The position numbers and the translations under genes are program-made. A stretch of DNA of 64,000 nucleotides from Bacillota bacterium (GTDB taxonomy: Bacteria > Bacillota > Clostridia > Tissierellales > Peptoniphilaceae): positions 18,150 to 82,149 of the forward strand of contig JAEXBN010000043.1 in assembly GCA_023394045.1 (NCBI GenBank). Reading direction: 5' to 3'. This document shows positions 17,624 to 26,585 of this stretch, piece by piece. Each line of letters opens with the position of its first letter. Position 1 is the stretch's first letter. Under the pieces are notes generated by a model, which saw only the letters and a program-made list of their open reading frames with translations, was not told the origin of the DNA and did not search any database.

Positions 17624-17655
17624 AAAAAAATCCTTCTGGAAAATCCTCCAGAAGG
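17624..17655 (-). terminator. Terminator after tRNA-Leu
   Basis: On the minus strand CCTTCTGGA pairs with TCCAGAAGG around a 6-base loop (17632-17655), followed by seven T residues (17630-17624). Confidence 0.9.
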
Positions 17656-17661
17656 AAAAGA

Positions 17662-17744
17662 TGCAGGTGAAGGGATTTGAACCCCCACGAGATTGCTCCC
17701 ACTAGTCCCTGAAACTAGCGCGTCTGCCGTTCCGCCACACCTGC
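17662..17744 (-). tRNA. tRNA-Leu (CAG)
   Basis: An 83-base class II tRNA with acceptor stem GCAGGTG/CACCTGC, discriminator A at 17662, anticodon stem CTAGT/ACTAG with loop TTCAGGG (anticodon CAG), a long variable arm, and the T arm GGGGGTTCAAATCCC. CCA is not encoded. It has its own promoter and terminator. Confidence 0.95.
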
Positions 17745-17762
17745 AAGCTGAACAACACGAAC

Positions 17763-17791
17763 ATATTACATGATTTTGATCTTCATTGCAA
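17763..17791 (-). promoter_or_regulatory. Promoter of tRNA-Leu
   Basis: On the minus strand TTGCAA (17791-17786) and TAATAT (17768-17763) with a 17-base spacer, placed about 20 bases before the mature tRNA 5' end. Confidence 0.7.
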
Positions 17792-17853
17792 GCCCTTTGA
17801 TCGATTTTCCCCATCAATGAGACGTTGCCCCACGGGGTTCCTCCTTGAAGAGA

Positions 17854-17899
17854 AACGAACCACCGCCGTACAAACAGAATGGGAAGGTGGCGGTTCGTT
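17854..17899 (-). terminator. Terminator after yneA
   Basis: AACGAACC (17854-17861) pairs with GGTTCGTT (17892-17899), and most of the adjacent six bases on each side also pair, with one mismatch and one wobble. It lies just past the yneA stop; the T tail on the minus strand is imperfect (TTTCTCTT). Confidence 0.65.
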
Positions 17900-17908
17900 T
17901 TTCGCTCA

Positions 17909-18217
17909 TCAATAACTAGGAACAAGCAGCGACTGTCCGGGCTGGATTGTCGTTCGATCCAGCGCATTGAGGCGATAAATATCGCGAACAATATCTCGCG
18001 CATCGCGGGTGCTTTGTTGCGCAATATCGACGGACAAGTCCCATACGGTATCCCCGGCTTGGACGATCACGGTATGCGTCGGCTGCTCGGAAGCGGCGGA
18101 CGAAGGACTTCCGGAGAACACGCTGATGAGCAGCGTCAGCGCCAGAGAAAACACAACAATCATCGAAATGACAAAAGCATAGAAGCGTCTTTTATTGGTA
18201 ATCACTGTTTGTTTCAT
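17909..18217 (-). CDS. yneA: SOS cell-division suppressor, LysM protein
   Basis: A 102-residue protein with one N-terminal membrane anchor (about residues 12-36) followed by a LysM peptidoglycan-binding module (about 48-102, HTVIVQAGDTVWDLS to PGQSLLVPSY). Size and layout match YneA, which in Bacillus blocks division during DNA damage by acting on the division machinery from outside the membrane. The ATG at 18217 has GGAGGAG four bases upstream. The call is supported by two LexA boxes in its promoter. lexA itself is not adjacent, unlike in Bacillus, where it lies divergently. Confidence 0.88.
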   Translation of the reverse strand: MKQTVITNKRRFYAFVISMIVVFSLALTLLISVFSGSPSSAASEQPTHTVIVQAGDTVWDLSVDIAQQSTRDARDIVRDIYRLNALDRTTIQPGQSLLVPSY

Positions 18218-18230
18218 AATCTCCTCCAAA

Positions 18231-18244
18231 CGAACAAATGTTCT
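18231..18244 (-). promoter_or_regulatory. LexA (SOS) box, proximal
   Basis: CGAACAAATGTTCT matches the Firmicutes LexA consensus CGAAC-N4-GTTCG at 12 of the key symmetric positions. It lies between the presumed transcription start and the yneA ribosome binding site. Confidence 0.85.
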
Positions 18245-18254
18245 TGATGACTTG

Positions 18255-18283
18255 AGTATATACGAACATTTGTTCTTCGTCAA
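18255..18283 (-). promoter_or_regulatory. Promoter of yneA with embedded LexA box
   Basis: On the minus strand TTGACG (18283-18278) and TATACT (18260-18255) are 17 bases apart. A second LexA box, CGAACATTTGTTCT on the plus strand at 18263-18276, fills the spacer, so bound LexA would exclude RNA polymerase. Confidence 0.88.
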
Positions 18284-18288
18284 GAGAT

Positions 18289-19557
18289 TTATTCTTTTTC
18301 CAGAAGAGATTCCACGCTGTACAAACAGGCGAGTTTGGCTTGTTCGTACACGATGCCTCCTTGATAGTAAACGATGTACGGTGCCCGCATGGGACCATCG
18401 GCACTGACTTCAATGGAGGAACCGTCGACGAAACCTCCGGAAGCCATCACCACCTGATCCTGATAGCCAGGCATATTCCACGGAAGCGGAACGACATCAG
18501 ATCCAACGCTGGCGGCTTTTTGAATGGCGCGCGTAAATTTCAAAATCTTTTCGCTATCGCCCAGGGTGATGGCTTCAATGATGTCGCTGCGCGGATCGTC
18601 CACGGATGGGATGCAGCGATATCCCAATGCTGTATAGACTTCAGCAAACAGCATCGCGCCCTTAAGGGCTTCAATCGTAATATGTGGAGCAAAAAACAGA
18701 CCTTGAAGCGTGTGACGTGTGGTTCCAAACGTCAGTCCCGTGTCCTTCCCCAATCCTGGAGCCGTCAGATGATTCATGCAGAGTTCGACCAGATCATGTT
18801 TTCCGGCGATATATCCGCCGCTGATCGCAATTCCGCCGCCTGGATTTTTGATCAGCGAGCCGGCGATGATATCGGCTCCCACTTCCAGCGGTTCCCGTGT
18901 TTCCGTAAATTCTCCATAGCAATTGTCCACCATGACAATGGTGTTCGGAGAAGTTTGATGGATGAGATGGATCGCCTCCCCCAGCTCGTCAATCGTCAAA
19001 GCGCGTCGTTCCGTATATCCGGTGGAGCGCTGCAGCTCCACAAGGCGCGGGTGGGATTTCATTTTTTGCACAAGCCCCTCCCGATCTATGGTGCCGTTTT
19101 TAATGGGAACCATATCATAGACAATGCCATGATCCAGCAGCGTCCCTCGTTCATTGCCCCGAATGCCGATCACTTCCTGCAGCGTATCGTAGGGGTGCCC
19201 CGTGGCTGCGATCATCGTATCTCCATGGCGCAGCAATGCAAAGAGTACGGTCGATAAGGCATGTGTTCCGGAAGTGATCCCAGGGCGAACGACCGCATCC
19301 TCTGCGCGGAATACGTCACGAAAAATGGCTTCCGTTTTATCGCGCCCAGTATCGCCGTATCCATATCCGGTGGCGGCATAAAAATCCGATTGACTCAGAC
19401 CATTTTTTTGCATGGCGGAGAGGACTTTGAGCTGGTTGGTGGAACGAATGGTTTCCAGCGCATGGAAACGGTCGGATAATCTTTCTTCCGCTTTGTTGAT
19501 TTGCTGAATGCTTTGTTCTGAAAAAGAATAAAATTGCTGATAAAAATGGTTGTTCAT
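18289..19557 (-). CDS. PLP-dependent methionine gamma-lyase family (aluminium-resistance type)
   Basis: A 422-residue fold type I pyridoxal-phosphate protein of the Alum_res/YnbB group, related to Cys/Met metabolism enzymes. Visible landmarks are YGYGDTGRD near residue 65, ITSGTHALSTVLFALL for the cofactor phosphate region, VMVDNCYGEF with the cofactor-contacting Asp, and the likely Schiff-base Lys237 in GSLIKNPGGGIA. In Bacillus-type genomes this gene also neighbours miaA, as here. The physiological reaction is not established; carbon-sulfur lyase activity is presumed by homology. AGGAAG precedes the ATG, and a TATAAT at 19587-19582 could be its -10. Confidence 0.88.
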   Translation of the reverse strand: MNNHFYQQFYSFSEQSIQQINKAEERLSDRFHALETIRSTNQLKVLSAMQKNGLSQSDFYAATGYGYGDTGRDKTEAIFRDVFRAEDAVVRPGITSGTHALSTVLFALLRHGDTMIAATGHPYDTLQEVIGIRGNERGTLLDHGIVYDMVPIKNGTIDREGLVQKMKSHPRLVELQRSTGYTERRALTIDELGEAIHLIHQTSPNTIVMVDNCYGEFTETREPLEVGADIIAGSLIKNPGGGIAISGGYIAGKHDLVELCMNHLTAPGLGKDTGLTFGTTRHTLQGLFFAPHITIEALKGAMLFAEVYTALGYRCIPSVDDPRSDIIEAITLGDSEKILKFTRAIQKAASVGSDVVPLPWNMPGYQDQVVMASGGFVDGSSIEVSADGPMRAPYIVYYQGGIVYEQAKLACLYSVESLLEKE

Positions 19558-19609
19558 GGCATTCTTCCTGTATTTATATTGATTATATTGGCTTTTTCTG
19601 TTTTATTGG

Positions 19610-20554
19610 CTATCGGCTTGATTCCGTGCGAAATTCAGCGAGCATCCTCTGCATGATCCGCATCGCTTCTGCGGGTTCGTCCATCTGGATCCAATGGGCA
19701 TGCGAAACCTTGCGGTACCAAGTATATTGACGTTTAGCGTACTGTCTGGAGTGCCTTTGAATCAGCGTCCGCATTTCGCTTTCGTTGACTTGTCCTCTGA
19801 GAAACCACAGCACTTCACGGTAGCCAATGGCGCGCATGGATTGTGCATTCCGTGGCACATGGCGTTTGAGCAGTTCCAGAACTTCCCGAATCAGCCCCGA
19901 TTTCAGCATCTGATCCACTCGTTGATCGATGCGTTCATACAGGCTTCGACGCTCTCGGGACAGAATGAAAATCAGATCCTCTGTGGATGAGCGAGGCGCC
20001 TCGTCCCGTTGTGCAGAGGCTGGCTTTCCAGATAATTGATAGATTTCCATGGCACGTACGAGGCGATGTTGATCAGCTGGATGGAGACGCGCTGCCGTGA
20101 TCGGATCTACTTTGTTTAATCGCGCTAGAAAGGCTTCGCCGCCTTCTTTCTCGTAAAGATCTTCCAGTTTTTTACGCAATGCAGGATCCTGATCGACTTC
20201 GCTGAACTTGAAGCCCCCAACCAGCGCCGTAAGATAAAGCCCTGTTCCGCCGACGTAGATGGGCAGCATGCCTCGATCACGAATCTGCTGCTCAATGATT
20301 AAAGCATCATGGGTGTATTGTTGTACGGTAAAGCGGTCTCCCGGTTCCGCGACATCAATAAGATGATGAGGAATGCCTTGCTTTTCTTTTGCCGTCACTT
20401 TGGCGGTTCCGATATCCATTCCGCGGTAGACTTGCATGGAATCCATGGAGATGATTTCGCCTCTCCATTGTTTGGCCAACGCAATGGAACATTCCGTTTT
20501 TCCAACGCCCGTTGGTCCGACAATAAAAACTCTCTGAGCAAGAGCTGTGCTCAT
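19610..20554 (-). CDS. miaA: tRNA dimethylallyltransferase
   Basis: A 314-residue enzyme that transfers the dimethylallyl group to A37 of tRNAs reading UNN codons; MiaB, encoded nearby, then methylthiolates the same base. The P-loop GPTGVGKT is at residues 13-20, DSMQVYRGMDIGTAK and GIPHHLIDV are family signatures, and GGTGLY and the C-terminal TRQYAKRQ-like segment (here SRQYAKRQYTWYRK) contact tRNA. The start at 20554 fits the family length but has a poor ribosome binding site; ATG 20599, with GGGAG upstream and overlapping the end of mutL, is a plausible alternative. Confidence 0.94.
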   Translation of the reverse strand: MSTALAQRVFIVGPTGVGKTECSIALAKQWRGEIISMDSMQVYRGMDIGTAKVTAKEKQGIPHHLIDVAEPGDRFTVQQYTHDALIIEQQIRDRGMLPIYVGGTGLYLTALVGGFKFSEVDQDPALRKKLEDLYEKEGGEAFLARLNKVDPITAARLHPADQHRLVRAMEIYQLSGKPASAQRDEAPRSSTEDLIFILSRERRSLYERIDQRVDQMLKSGLIREVLELLKRHVPRNAQSMRAIGYREVLWFLRGQVNESEMRTLIQRHSRQYAKRQYTWYRKVSHAHWIQMDEPAEAMRIMQRMLAEFRTESSR

Positions 20555-20577
20555 TTTTTCTTTTATAGGAAGAGGAC

Positions 20578-22464
20578 TTATTTGATGCGGAGAAACCATT
20601 TTTCCAAATCTCCCTTCGTCCGGGTGATGACTGTGGGGCGGCCATGAGGACAAGTGAGCGGGTACTCGCACAACCGCAAATCGGCATAAAGCTGGCGGAT
20701 TTCTTCCGGAGTGAGGGCATCGCCCTGTTTGACCGAAGCCTTGCAAGCCTGCATGGCAAGCTGGTCGACCAGATGATCATACTCGCTCCAATCATGAAGG
20801 GGCAGTGTGATCAGATCCCGGAACACGACTTCATCTTTTTTGGATTTTATCAATGTCGGAACGGCTCGAAGGATGACCTGTTGATCTCCAAACCATTCAT
20901 GTGAAAAGCCGAGTTGTGAAAGAAGTTCCGAACGCGCCTGGTATGCGCTCATCTCTTCTGGAGTTAAAGACAACACGATGGGCGTAAGCAATTGTTGCGT
21001 GACAATGGCATGTGTTTTGAATTGCTTGCAGAAGCGTTCATAGTTGACGCGTTCATGAGCGGCATGCTGATCCATCAGATAAATCGTTCCATGCGCCGCA
21101 TCTTCAAACAGAATATAGACATGAAACAGCGTCCCCACCCAGCGCATCCTTTCAAGCGGAGGCAATGGCGAGGCTTCGGTTTCATTGAAAAGAGAGAGAT
21201 TTTCTGTCGTATTTTCTGTTGTGGGGATCTCGATTTGTTCAGGGATCATGTCCCTTGGTGCAGGCAGCTCCTCTTCTTCAAGAATCAAATCCAAGCCGGA
21301 TTCCATCTCTTCTGTGGCCGAACGGTGAGAGGATTCCTCATGGGAAGCCGCAGCGTCAGGACGGGGCGAGTTCATCGTTTCCGACCAAGAATACTGGGAT
21401 AAGATTTTTTGATAGCTTTCTTCCGCCGATAATTCCGAAAAAAGCGAGGGATGCGCCTTCTGTGTTTCGCCGGGAAGCTGAGGCCGCTGGAATAAGGCTT
21501 GACGAATGGTTTCATGAACCAGCGTTTCAAGCGCATCGGCTCCAGCAAAATGAAGACTCATTTTATTGGGATGAATGTTGACATCCAAATTTTCTGGATC
21601 GGTTGCTAAAAAAAGCTGAAATGCCGGAAATCTTCCATTGGGGATAATGGACCGGAAGCAATCCTCCACTGCCCGCCGGATCCGTTCATCCTCGACGGCA
21701 CGCCCATTGACAAAAAGAAACTGCATTTGCCTGTTGGCGCGATAAAAAGTATTATTTCCGATCACGCCGGATAAATGGTACTGCTCATTTGCGCCATCCA
21801 CTTCTTGTAGCGCTTCGTAGTATGAGCGGCCGTAAAGAACCAGAAGGCGGTCTTTCAGCGTGTCTCCCTCTGCAGTGGATAGAATACGGCGGCTTCCATG
21901 ATCCAGACGAAAGCCAATGTTCGGGTAGGCAATCGCCATCGTTTCGACAAAGCGCGAAATACGGTTTCCTTCGGCCACATCACTCTTCATGAATTTTTGG
22001 CGAACCGGGATTGAGCCAAAGAGGTTCCGCACTTCCATACGTGTCCCCCGGTGCATGGCGATGGGTTCTTTTTGGATACATTTCCCATCCTCGTACTTTA
22101 ATTCTAATCCATAGGCATCCGATTCCGTTTTCGATGCGGCAGAGACATCCGCAACTGCAATGATGGAGGCCAGAGCCTCGCCTCGGAAGCCAAGGGAATG
22201 CAGCTGGTAGAGATCGTGAAAGTCCTGAATTTTTGAAGTGGCATGCGGCAGAAAGGCCGTTTCCATTTCTTCTTGGGGAATGCCCGAGCCGTTGTCGGAT
22301 ACGCTCATCCGCGTTTTTCCGCCGTCCTCCATTCGTATGGAAATGCGCGTCGCTCCAGCATCAATGGCGTTTTCAATCAATTCTTTGATCACAGAGACCG
22401 GACGTTCAATGACTTCCCCGGCTGCAATTTTTTTGATGGTTTCCTCACTTAACTGATGGATCAT
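20578..22464 (-). CDS. mutL: DNA mismatch repair protein MutL
   Basis: A 628-residue GHKL ATPase that links MutS recognition to downstream repair. The N-terminal ATPase domain carries ENAIDAGATRI, DNGSGI and GFRGEAL signatures (residues 30-100); a variable acidic linker spans about 330-430; the C-terminal dimerisation domain follows. An endonuclease motif DQHAAHERVNYE is present, as in MutL of organisms lacking MutH, and a CPHGRPT segment near the C-terminus completes the metal site. It overlaps mutS by 20 bases. Confidence 0.97.
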   Translation of the reverse strand: MIHQLSEETIKKIAAGEVIERPVSVIKELIENAIDAGATRISIRMEDGGKTRMSVSDNGSGIPQEEMETAFLPHATSKIQDFHDLYQLHSLGFRGEALASIIAVADVSAASKTESDAYGLELKYEDGKCIQKEPIAMHRGTRMEVRNLFGSIPVRQKFMKSDVAEGNRISRFVETMAIAYPNIGFRLDHGSRRILSTAEGDTLKDRLLVLYGRSYYEALQEVDGANEQYHLSGVIGNNTFYRANRQMQFLFVNGRAVEDERIRRAVEDCFRSIIPNGRFPAFQLFLATDPENLDVNIHPNKMSLHFAGADALETLVHETIRQALFQRPQLPGETQKAHPSLFSELSAEESYQKILSQYSWSETMNSPRPDAAASHEESSHRSATEEMESGLDLILEEEELPAPRDMIPEQIEIPTTENTTENLSLFNETEASPLPPLERMRWVGTLFHVYILFEDAAHGTIYLMDQHAAHERVNYERFCKQFKTHAIVTQQLLTPIVLSLTPEEMSAYQARSELLSQLGFSHEWFGDQQVILRAVPTLIKSKKDEVVFRDLITLPLHDWSEYDHLVDQLAMQACKASVKQGDALTPEEIRQLYADLRLCEYPLTCPHGRPTVITRTKGDLEKWFLRIK

Positions 22465-25096
22465 TGGTCTCCTCTTTCAGTTTTCGAACGAGCTGATCCA
22501 ACTCCTGCAGCGCGAGAATGGGGGTCATGGCGTTGACATCCATGGATCGCAGTGTATTTAAGACGCTCTTGGCGGCAGGAGACAGCGTGTCTTTCTGATC
22601 GTGCTTCGGAACGCTCCAGCTGAGTTGAAGCGGCGAAGGACCTTTTGGCAACCGCGCTTCAAATCTGGAGAGCAGCGTTGAAGCGCGGTCCAGAATTTCA
22701 TCGGGAAGCCCCGATAAACGTGCCACCTCAATCCCATAGCTTCGATCCGCAGAACCTGGAATCACCTTTCGGAGAAACAAAAGGCGACCATCGCGCTCCT
22801 CAATCTGTACGGATCGATTTTCAATATTTTCATAACGCTCTGATAACGCACTGAGTTCATGATAATGTGTGGCAAACAAGGTTTTCGCGGGACATTTCAC
22901 CGACAGATATTCCAAAATAGCCTGCGCGATGGCCATCCCATCATTGGTGCTCGTCCCCCGTCCGATTTCATCTAATACGAGAAAACTATCTGGAGTGGCC
23001 TGTTCCAGGATATCAGCCATCTCTCGCATCTCCACCATAAACGTGGATTCCCCCCGAGCCAGATGATCCCGCGCGCCGATGCGCGTAAACACGCTGTCCG
23101 TGAGCGGAAGTTCACAGGAAGCAGCAGGAACGAAGGACCCCATTTGCCCCATGATCAGAATCAGCGCATTTTGTCTCATATACGTTGATTTTCCCGCCAT
23201 ATTAGGACCAGTGATGACTTGAATCCGATGATGTACAGATCCAATATGCAGATCATTTGCGATAAATTCCTGCTCCAAAACCGTTTCTACGACGGGATGG
23301 CGGCCTTCCTGAATATGAATTTCTCCTGATTCATTGAATCGGGGACGAACGTAATCATGCTCCTCGGCGCACACCGAAAGAGCAAGCGTCGCATCCAACA
23401 GGGATAAAGTATCGGTGACACGGCGGATCCTTAACGCTTCCCGAGCCACTCGTTCACGCAGAGACACAAAAATCTCGTATTCCATCGCTTCAATCTGGGA
23501 AGCCCTTCCGGTAATGCGCTGCGCCATGTGCTCCAGCTCGGGCGTGGTAAAGCGTTCCGCATTTTTCAACGTCTGTTTACGAATATAATCCGACGGAACC
23601 TGATCCAGATTCGATCGGGTGATTTCGATAAAATATCCTTGATTTCGGCGAAAGACCACGCGCAGATTTTTAATTCCGGTTCGTTCCTTTTCCTGCTGCT
23701 CGTAGGCCAACAACTCTTCCCGCGCATCCATGGATCCGGAACGAAGAGCATCAAGAGAGGCATCGTATCCTTCCCGGATCAGTCCCCCCTCGTTGATCGC
23801 AATGGGCGGCTCATCGACAAGAGCAGACACAATCAGATCGTGGAGATCATCTAAAGGATCCAACATCGCATTCAGCGCCATCGCCACGGGATGTTCCGAT
23901 GCTTGTAGGATGCGCATGATTTCAGGAATGGGCGCAATGGACTGCCCAAAGGAAAGAAGATCACGACCGTTTCCCCGTCCGAAGCTGAGTCGGCTTAAAA
24001 GTCGTTCAAGGTCGTAAACCGGATCCAGCAGCTCGCGAAGCTGCAATCGAATCGGGCGATGTTCTTTGAAAAAGGCGACGCGATCCAGCCGTTCTTCAAT
24101 TTCAGTGGGTTGCGTCAGTGGGAAATTGATCCATTCGGCCAATTTACGCGATCCCATTGCCGTTTTGGTGTGGTCCAGAACAGAAAAGAGCGTATTTCTC
24201 CGGCTCCCATCCTCCAGATTGCGCACCAGCTCCAGATTATCCCGTGTGGCGGCATTCAGATGCATATAACGGCGCGGAACCACCCATTCTAATGTGCTCA
24301 GATGCGCAAGATTTTCCTTCCGGAAGGCATACACGACTTGAAAGAGCGTGTAGATCGCCGTCTGCGCCACCATGCGATGGCGCAGTTCTCCCGGAAAAGA
24401 GCCGGTCAGGCGCGCCGTTAACGATTCATACAGAACCTTCGGATCCGATTCGCTTCTCTGAACGCGTGTCATGAAAAAGTGGCGCTTGAGGAGCATGTCC
24501 GCCCATGCATCATTTTGTTCCCGATTTTCCTCATCATCGACCAAAATGATCTCCGAAGGATGAATCGATTCCACCCAGTCGCTGATGGCCGCATTGGCAT
24601 CACCGATCTCATTTAATTCTGTCGCCCGCAGCGTCCCGGTCGATAGATCCGCATAGCAAAGTCCCATGCTGTTTCGATAGAAAAAGACAACGAGGAGAAA
24701 ATTATTTTCCTGCTGGTCGAGAACATCCGATTCGGTCAGGGTCCCCGGAGTCAAAATTCGCGTCACTTCCCGTTTCACGAGCCCGATCGCCTGTTTTGGA
24801 TCTTCCATTTGATCGACAATGCAGACCTTATGCCCTGCTGCGACAAGTTTTCCTGCATAGGTTTCAATCACGTGATGAGGAACACCGGCCATCGGGCAGC
24901 GTTCATCCAAGCCGCAATCCCGTGAGGTCAGAGTCAGTTCCAGAATTTTGGAGCCCGTGATCGCATCATCAAAGAACATTTCATAAAAATCGCCAAGGCG
25001 ATATAAAATCAGGCATTCCGGATATTGCTCTTTGATGCTCACATAATGTTGCATCATCGGAGAGAGCTTTTCACGGTTGATCCAGTCCCAAACCAT
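22445..25096 (-). CDS. mutS: DNA mismatch repair protein MutS
   Basis: An 883-residue mismatch sensor. The mismatch-contacting Phe-x-Glu is F37-Y38-E39 in LGDFYEMF; connector, core and clamp domains follow; the ATPase domain has Walker A GPNMAGKST at 630-638, Walker B VLDEIGRGTS and the signature ESTFMVEM. Length is normal for MutS1. The order miaB-mutS-mutL-miaA is typical of Clostridia and suggests one operon. The ribosome binding site before ATG 25096 is weak, so translation may be coupled to miaB, which ends six bases upstream. Confidence 0.98.
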   Translation of the reverse strand: MVWDWINREKLSPMMQHYVSIKEQYPECLILYRLGDFYEMFFDDAITGSKILELTLTSRDCGLDERCPMAGVPHHVIETYAGKLVAAGHKVCIVDQMEDPKQAIGLVKREVTRILTPGTLTESDVLDQQENNFLLVVFFYRNSMGLCYADLSTGTLRATELNEIGDANAAISDWVESIHPSEIILVDDEENREQNDAWADMLLKRHFFMTRVQRSESDPKVLYESLTARLTGSFPGELRHRMVAQTAIYTLFQVVYAFRKENLAHLSTLEWVVPRRYMHLNAATRDNLELVRNLEDGSRRNTLFSVLDHTKTAMGSRKLAEWINFPLTQPTEIEERLDRVAFFKEHRPIRLQLRELLDPVYDLERLLSRLSFGRGNGRDLLSFGQSIAPIPEIMRILQASEHPVAMALNAMLDPLDDLHDLIVSALVDEPPIAINEGGLIREGYDASLDALRSGSMDAREELLAYEQQEKERTGIKNLRVVFRRNQGYFIEITRSNLDQVPSDYIRKQTLKNAERFTTPELEHMAQRITGRASQIEAMEYEIFVSLRERVAREALRIRRVTDTLSLLDATLALSVCAEEHDYVRPRFNESGEIHIQEGRHPVVETVLEQEFIANDLHIGSVHHRIQVITGPNMAGKSTYMRQNALILIMGQMGSFVPAASCELPLTDSVFTRIGARDHLARGESTFMVEMREMADILEQATPDSFLVLDEIGRGTSTNDGMAIAQAILEYLSVKCPAKTLFATHYHELSALSERYENIENRSVQIEERDGRLLFLRKVIPGSADRSYGIEVARLSGLPDEILDRASTLLSRFEARLPKGPSPLQLSWSVPKHDQKDTLSPAAKSVLNTLRSMDVNAMTPILALQELDQLVRKLKEETNDPSVK

Positions 25097-25102
25097 GATG
25101 AC

Positions 25103-26413
25103 TCACGCTTTCTCATTGACACATTCGCCAATCAGGGAGAATGAATTGGCATCGGTAATTTTCACCGAATGCATCTGTCCGATGAGCGATGGGCTTCCCG
25201 CAACATGGATCAGACGATTTTGTGAATCACGTCCGGAAATCCGATGGGCATCCGTTTTGCTGACCTGATCAAACAAGACTTCCACTGTGGTTCCGATGGC
25301 GGCGCGGTTACGCTGCAAAAAAATCGGATAGAGCACATCCAGAAGCTCCTGAAATCTGCGGGCACACACATCCGATGAAATATGATCCGGACGGCTGGCC
25401 GCTTTTGTGCCGGGGCGTGGGGAATAGATGAAGGTGAAGGCCGTATCAAATCCGACTTCGCGAACCAAATCCAGCGTTTCTTGATGATTCTCTTCCGTTT
25501 CTCCCGGGAATCCGACAATGATATCGGTTGAAAGAGAAAGGTCCGGCATGGCAGATCGTAATTGTTGAACCAGACTCAAATAATGCTCGCGTGTGTAGTG
25601 TCGATTCATCGCGCGCAGAATTTCATTGGATCCTGACTGGAGAGGAAGATGAAAATGGCGCTCAATTTTAGGATGCGTGGCCATCACTTGAATCAAGCGT
25701 GGAGAAAGATCTTTCGGGTGAGATGACATAAAGCGAATGCGCCGAATTCCATCGATCGCGTGAACTTTTTCCAAAAGAGCAGGAAAATCACATGCGGGAT
25801 CACTATAAGAGTTCACGTTTTGCCCCAGCAAGATCACTTCTTGATAGCCCTGTTCTGCTAATTGTTGAATTTCGTGCAGAATCTCGCCGGATGGGCGGCT
25901 TTGCTCTCTTCCACGGGCATAGGGAACGATGCAATAGGAACAGAAATTATTGCAGCCCGTCATGATCGTGACGTAGGCCGACGTTTCGTTTGAGCGGTGA
26001 AATGTGGCTTCCTGAGAGGTCTCGTATGCGGAAATATCAAAAATGCGCTCCCCGGTCGCCCGATGGCGGGCAATCAGCTCTGGCAATTTATTGATATTTT
26101 GGGTGCCGAAAACAAGATCGACTTGCGGATAGGAGCGGCGAATCGTTTCTCTCGCAGGTCCGGTTTGCATCATACATCCGCTGACCGCAAGAATCCGGTT
26201 CGGATCCTGTGATTTCCAGTGCTTTAATGCGCCAATCTGGCCAAATACTTTGAGTTCAGCGTTTTCGCGGACAAGGCAGGTATTCATCAAAATAAAATCG
26301 GCTTGGTCGGTCTCCTCGCATCGTGAATAGCCCGATTGCTCAAGCAGTGCGGCGATCCGTTCCGAATCATGTTCATTCATCTGGCAGCCGTGTGTGATTA
26401 ATTTATAATTCAT
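25103..26413 (-). CDS. miaB: tRNA-2-methylthio-N6-dimethylallyladenosine synthase
   Basis: A 436-residue radical SAM methylthiotransferase acting on i6A37 of tRNA. The auxiliary iron-sulfur cluster ligands are Cys10, Cys46 and Cys80; the radical SAM cluster is formed by Cys154, Cys158 and Cys161 in GCNNFCSYC; a TRAM RNA-binding domain closes the C-terminus. The ATG at 26413 directly precedes MNYKLITHGC and has AAGGAGG upstream; the frame is open above it without signals. A small inverted repeat (CGATTC/GAATCG, 26442-26460) lies in its leader. Confidence 0.96.
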   Translation of the reverse strand: MNYKLITHGCQMNEHDSERIAALLEQSGYSRCEETDQADFILMNTCLVRENAELKVFGQIGALKHWKSQDPNRILAVSGCMMQTGPARETIRRSYPQVDLVFGTQNINKLPELIARHRATGERIFDISAYETSQEATFHRSNETSAYVTIMTGCNNFCSYCIVPYARGREQSRPSGEILHEIQQLAEQGYQEVILLGQNVNSYSDPACDFPALLEKVHAIDGIRRIRFMSSHPKDLSPRLIQVMATHPKIERHFHLPLQSGSNEILRAMNRHYTREHYLSLVQQLRSAMPDLSLSTDIIVGFPGETEENHQETLDLVREVGFDTAFTFIYSPRPGTKAASRPDHISSDVCARRFQELLDVLYPIFLQRNRAAIGTTVEVLFDQVSKTDAHRISGRDSQNRLIHVAGSPSLIGQMHSVKITDANSFSLIGECVNEKA

Positions 26414-26487
26414 ACGCCTCCTTACCCTGCGTCTCATTCTTCGATTCAAAGATGGAATCGCGTGACCCCTCAAATTTTATAGAAGCT

Positions 26488-26529
26488 GAAAAATGGCGAA
26501 ACCAGACACCATGCCTGATTTCGCCATTT
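26488..26529 (-). terminator. Terminator after ispH-S1 gene
   Basis: AAATGGCGAAA (26491-26501) and TTTCGCCATTT (26519-26529) are exact inverse complements, with additional pairing inside, and the minus strand continues with T residues. Confidence 0.9.
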
Positions 26530-26585
26530 GTTTGTTCATCATTCTGAACAACGTCAGACAGAACCGCTTTGGGATTGGTCTGCTG

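Noticed and set aside
17587..18024. Open frame running through tRNA-Leu and the yneA terminator
   Set aside because: It covers a clear tRNA gene and two terminators, so it cannot be a real protein gene.
18340..19257. Long open frame opposite the PLP enzyme gene (305 codons, plus strand)
   Set aside because: Antisense shadow; the minus-strand protein has clear family motifs.
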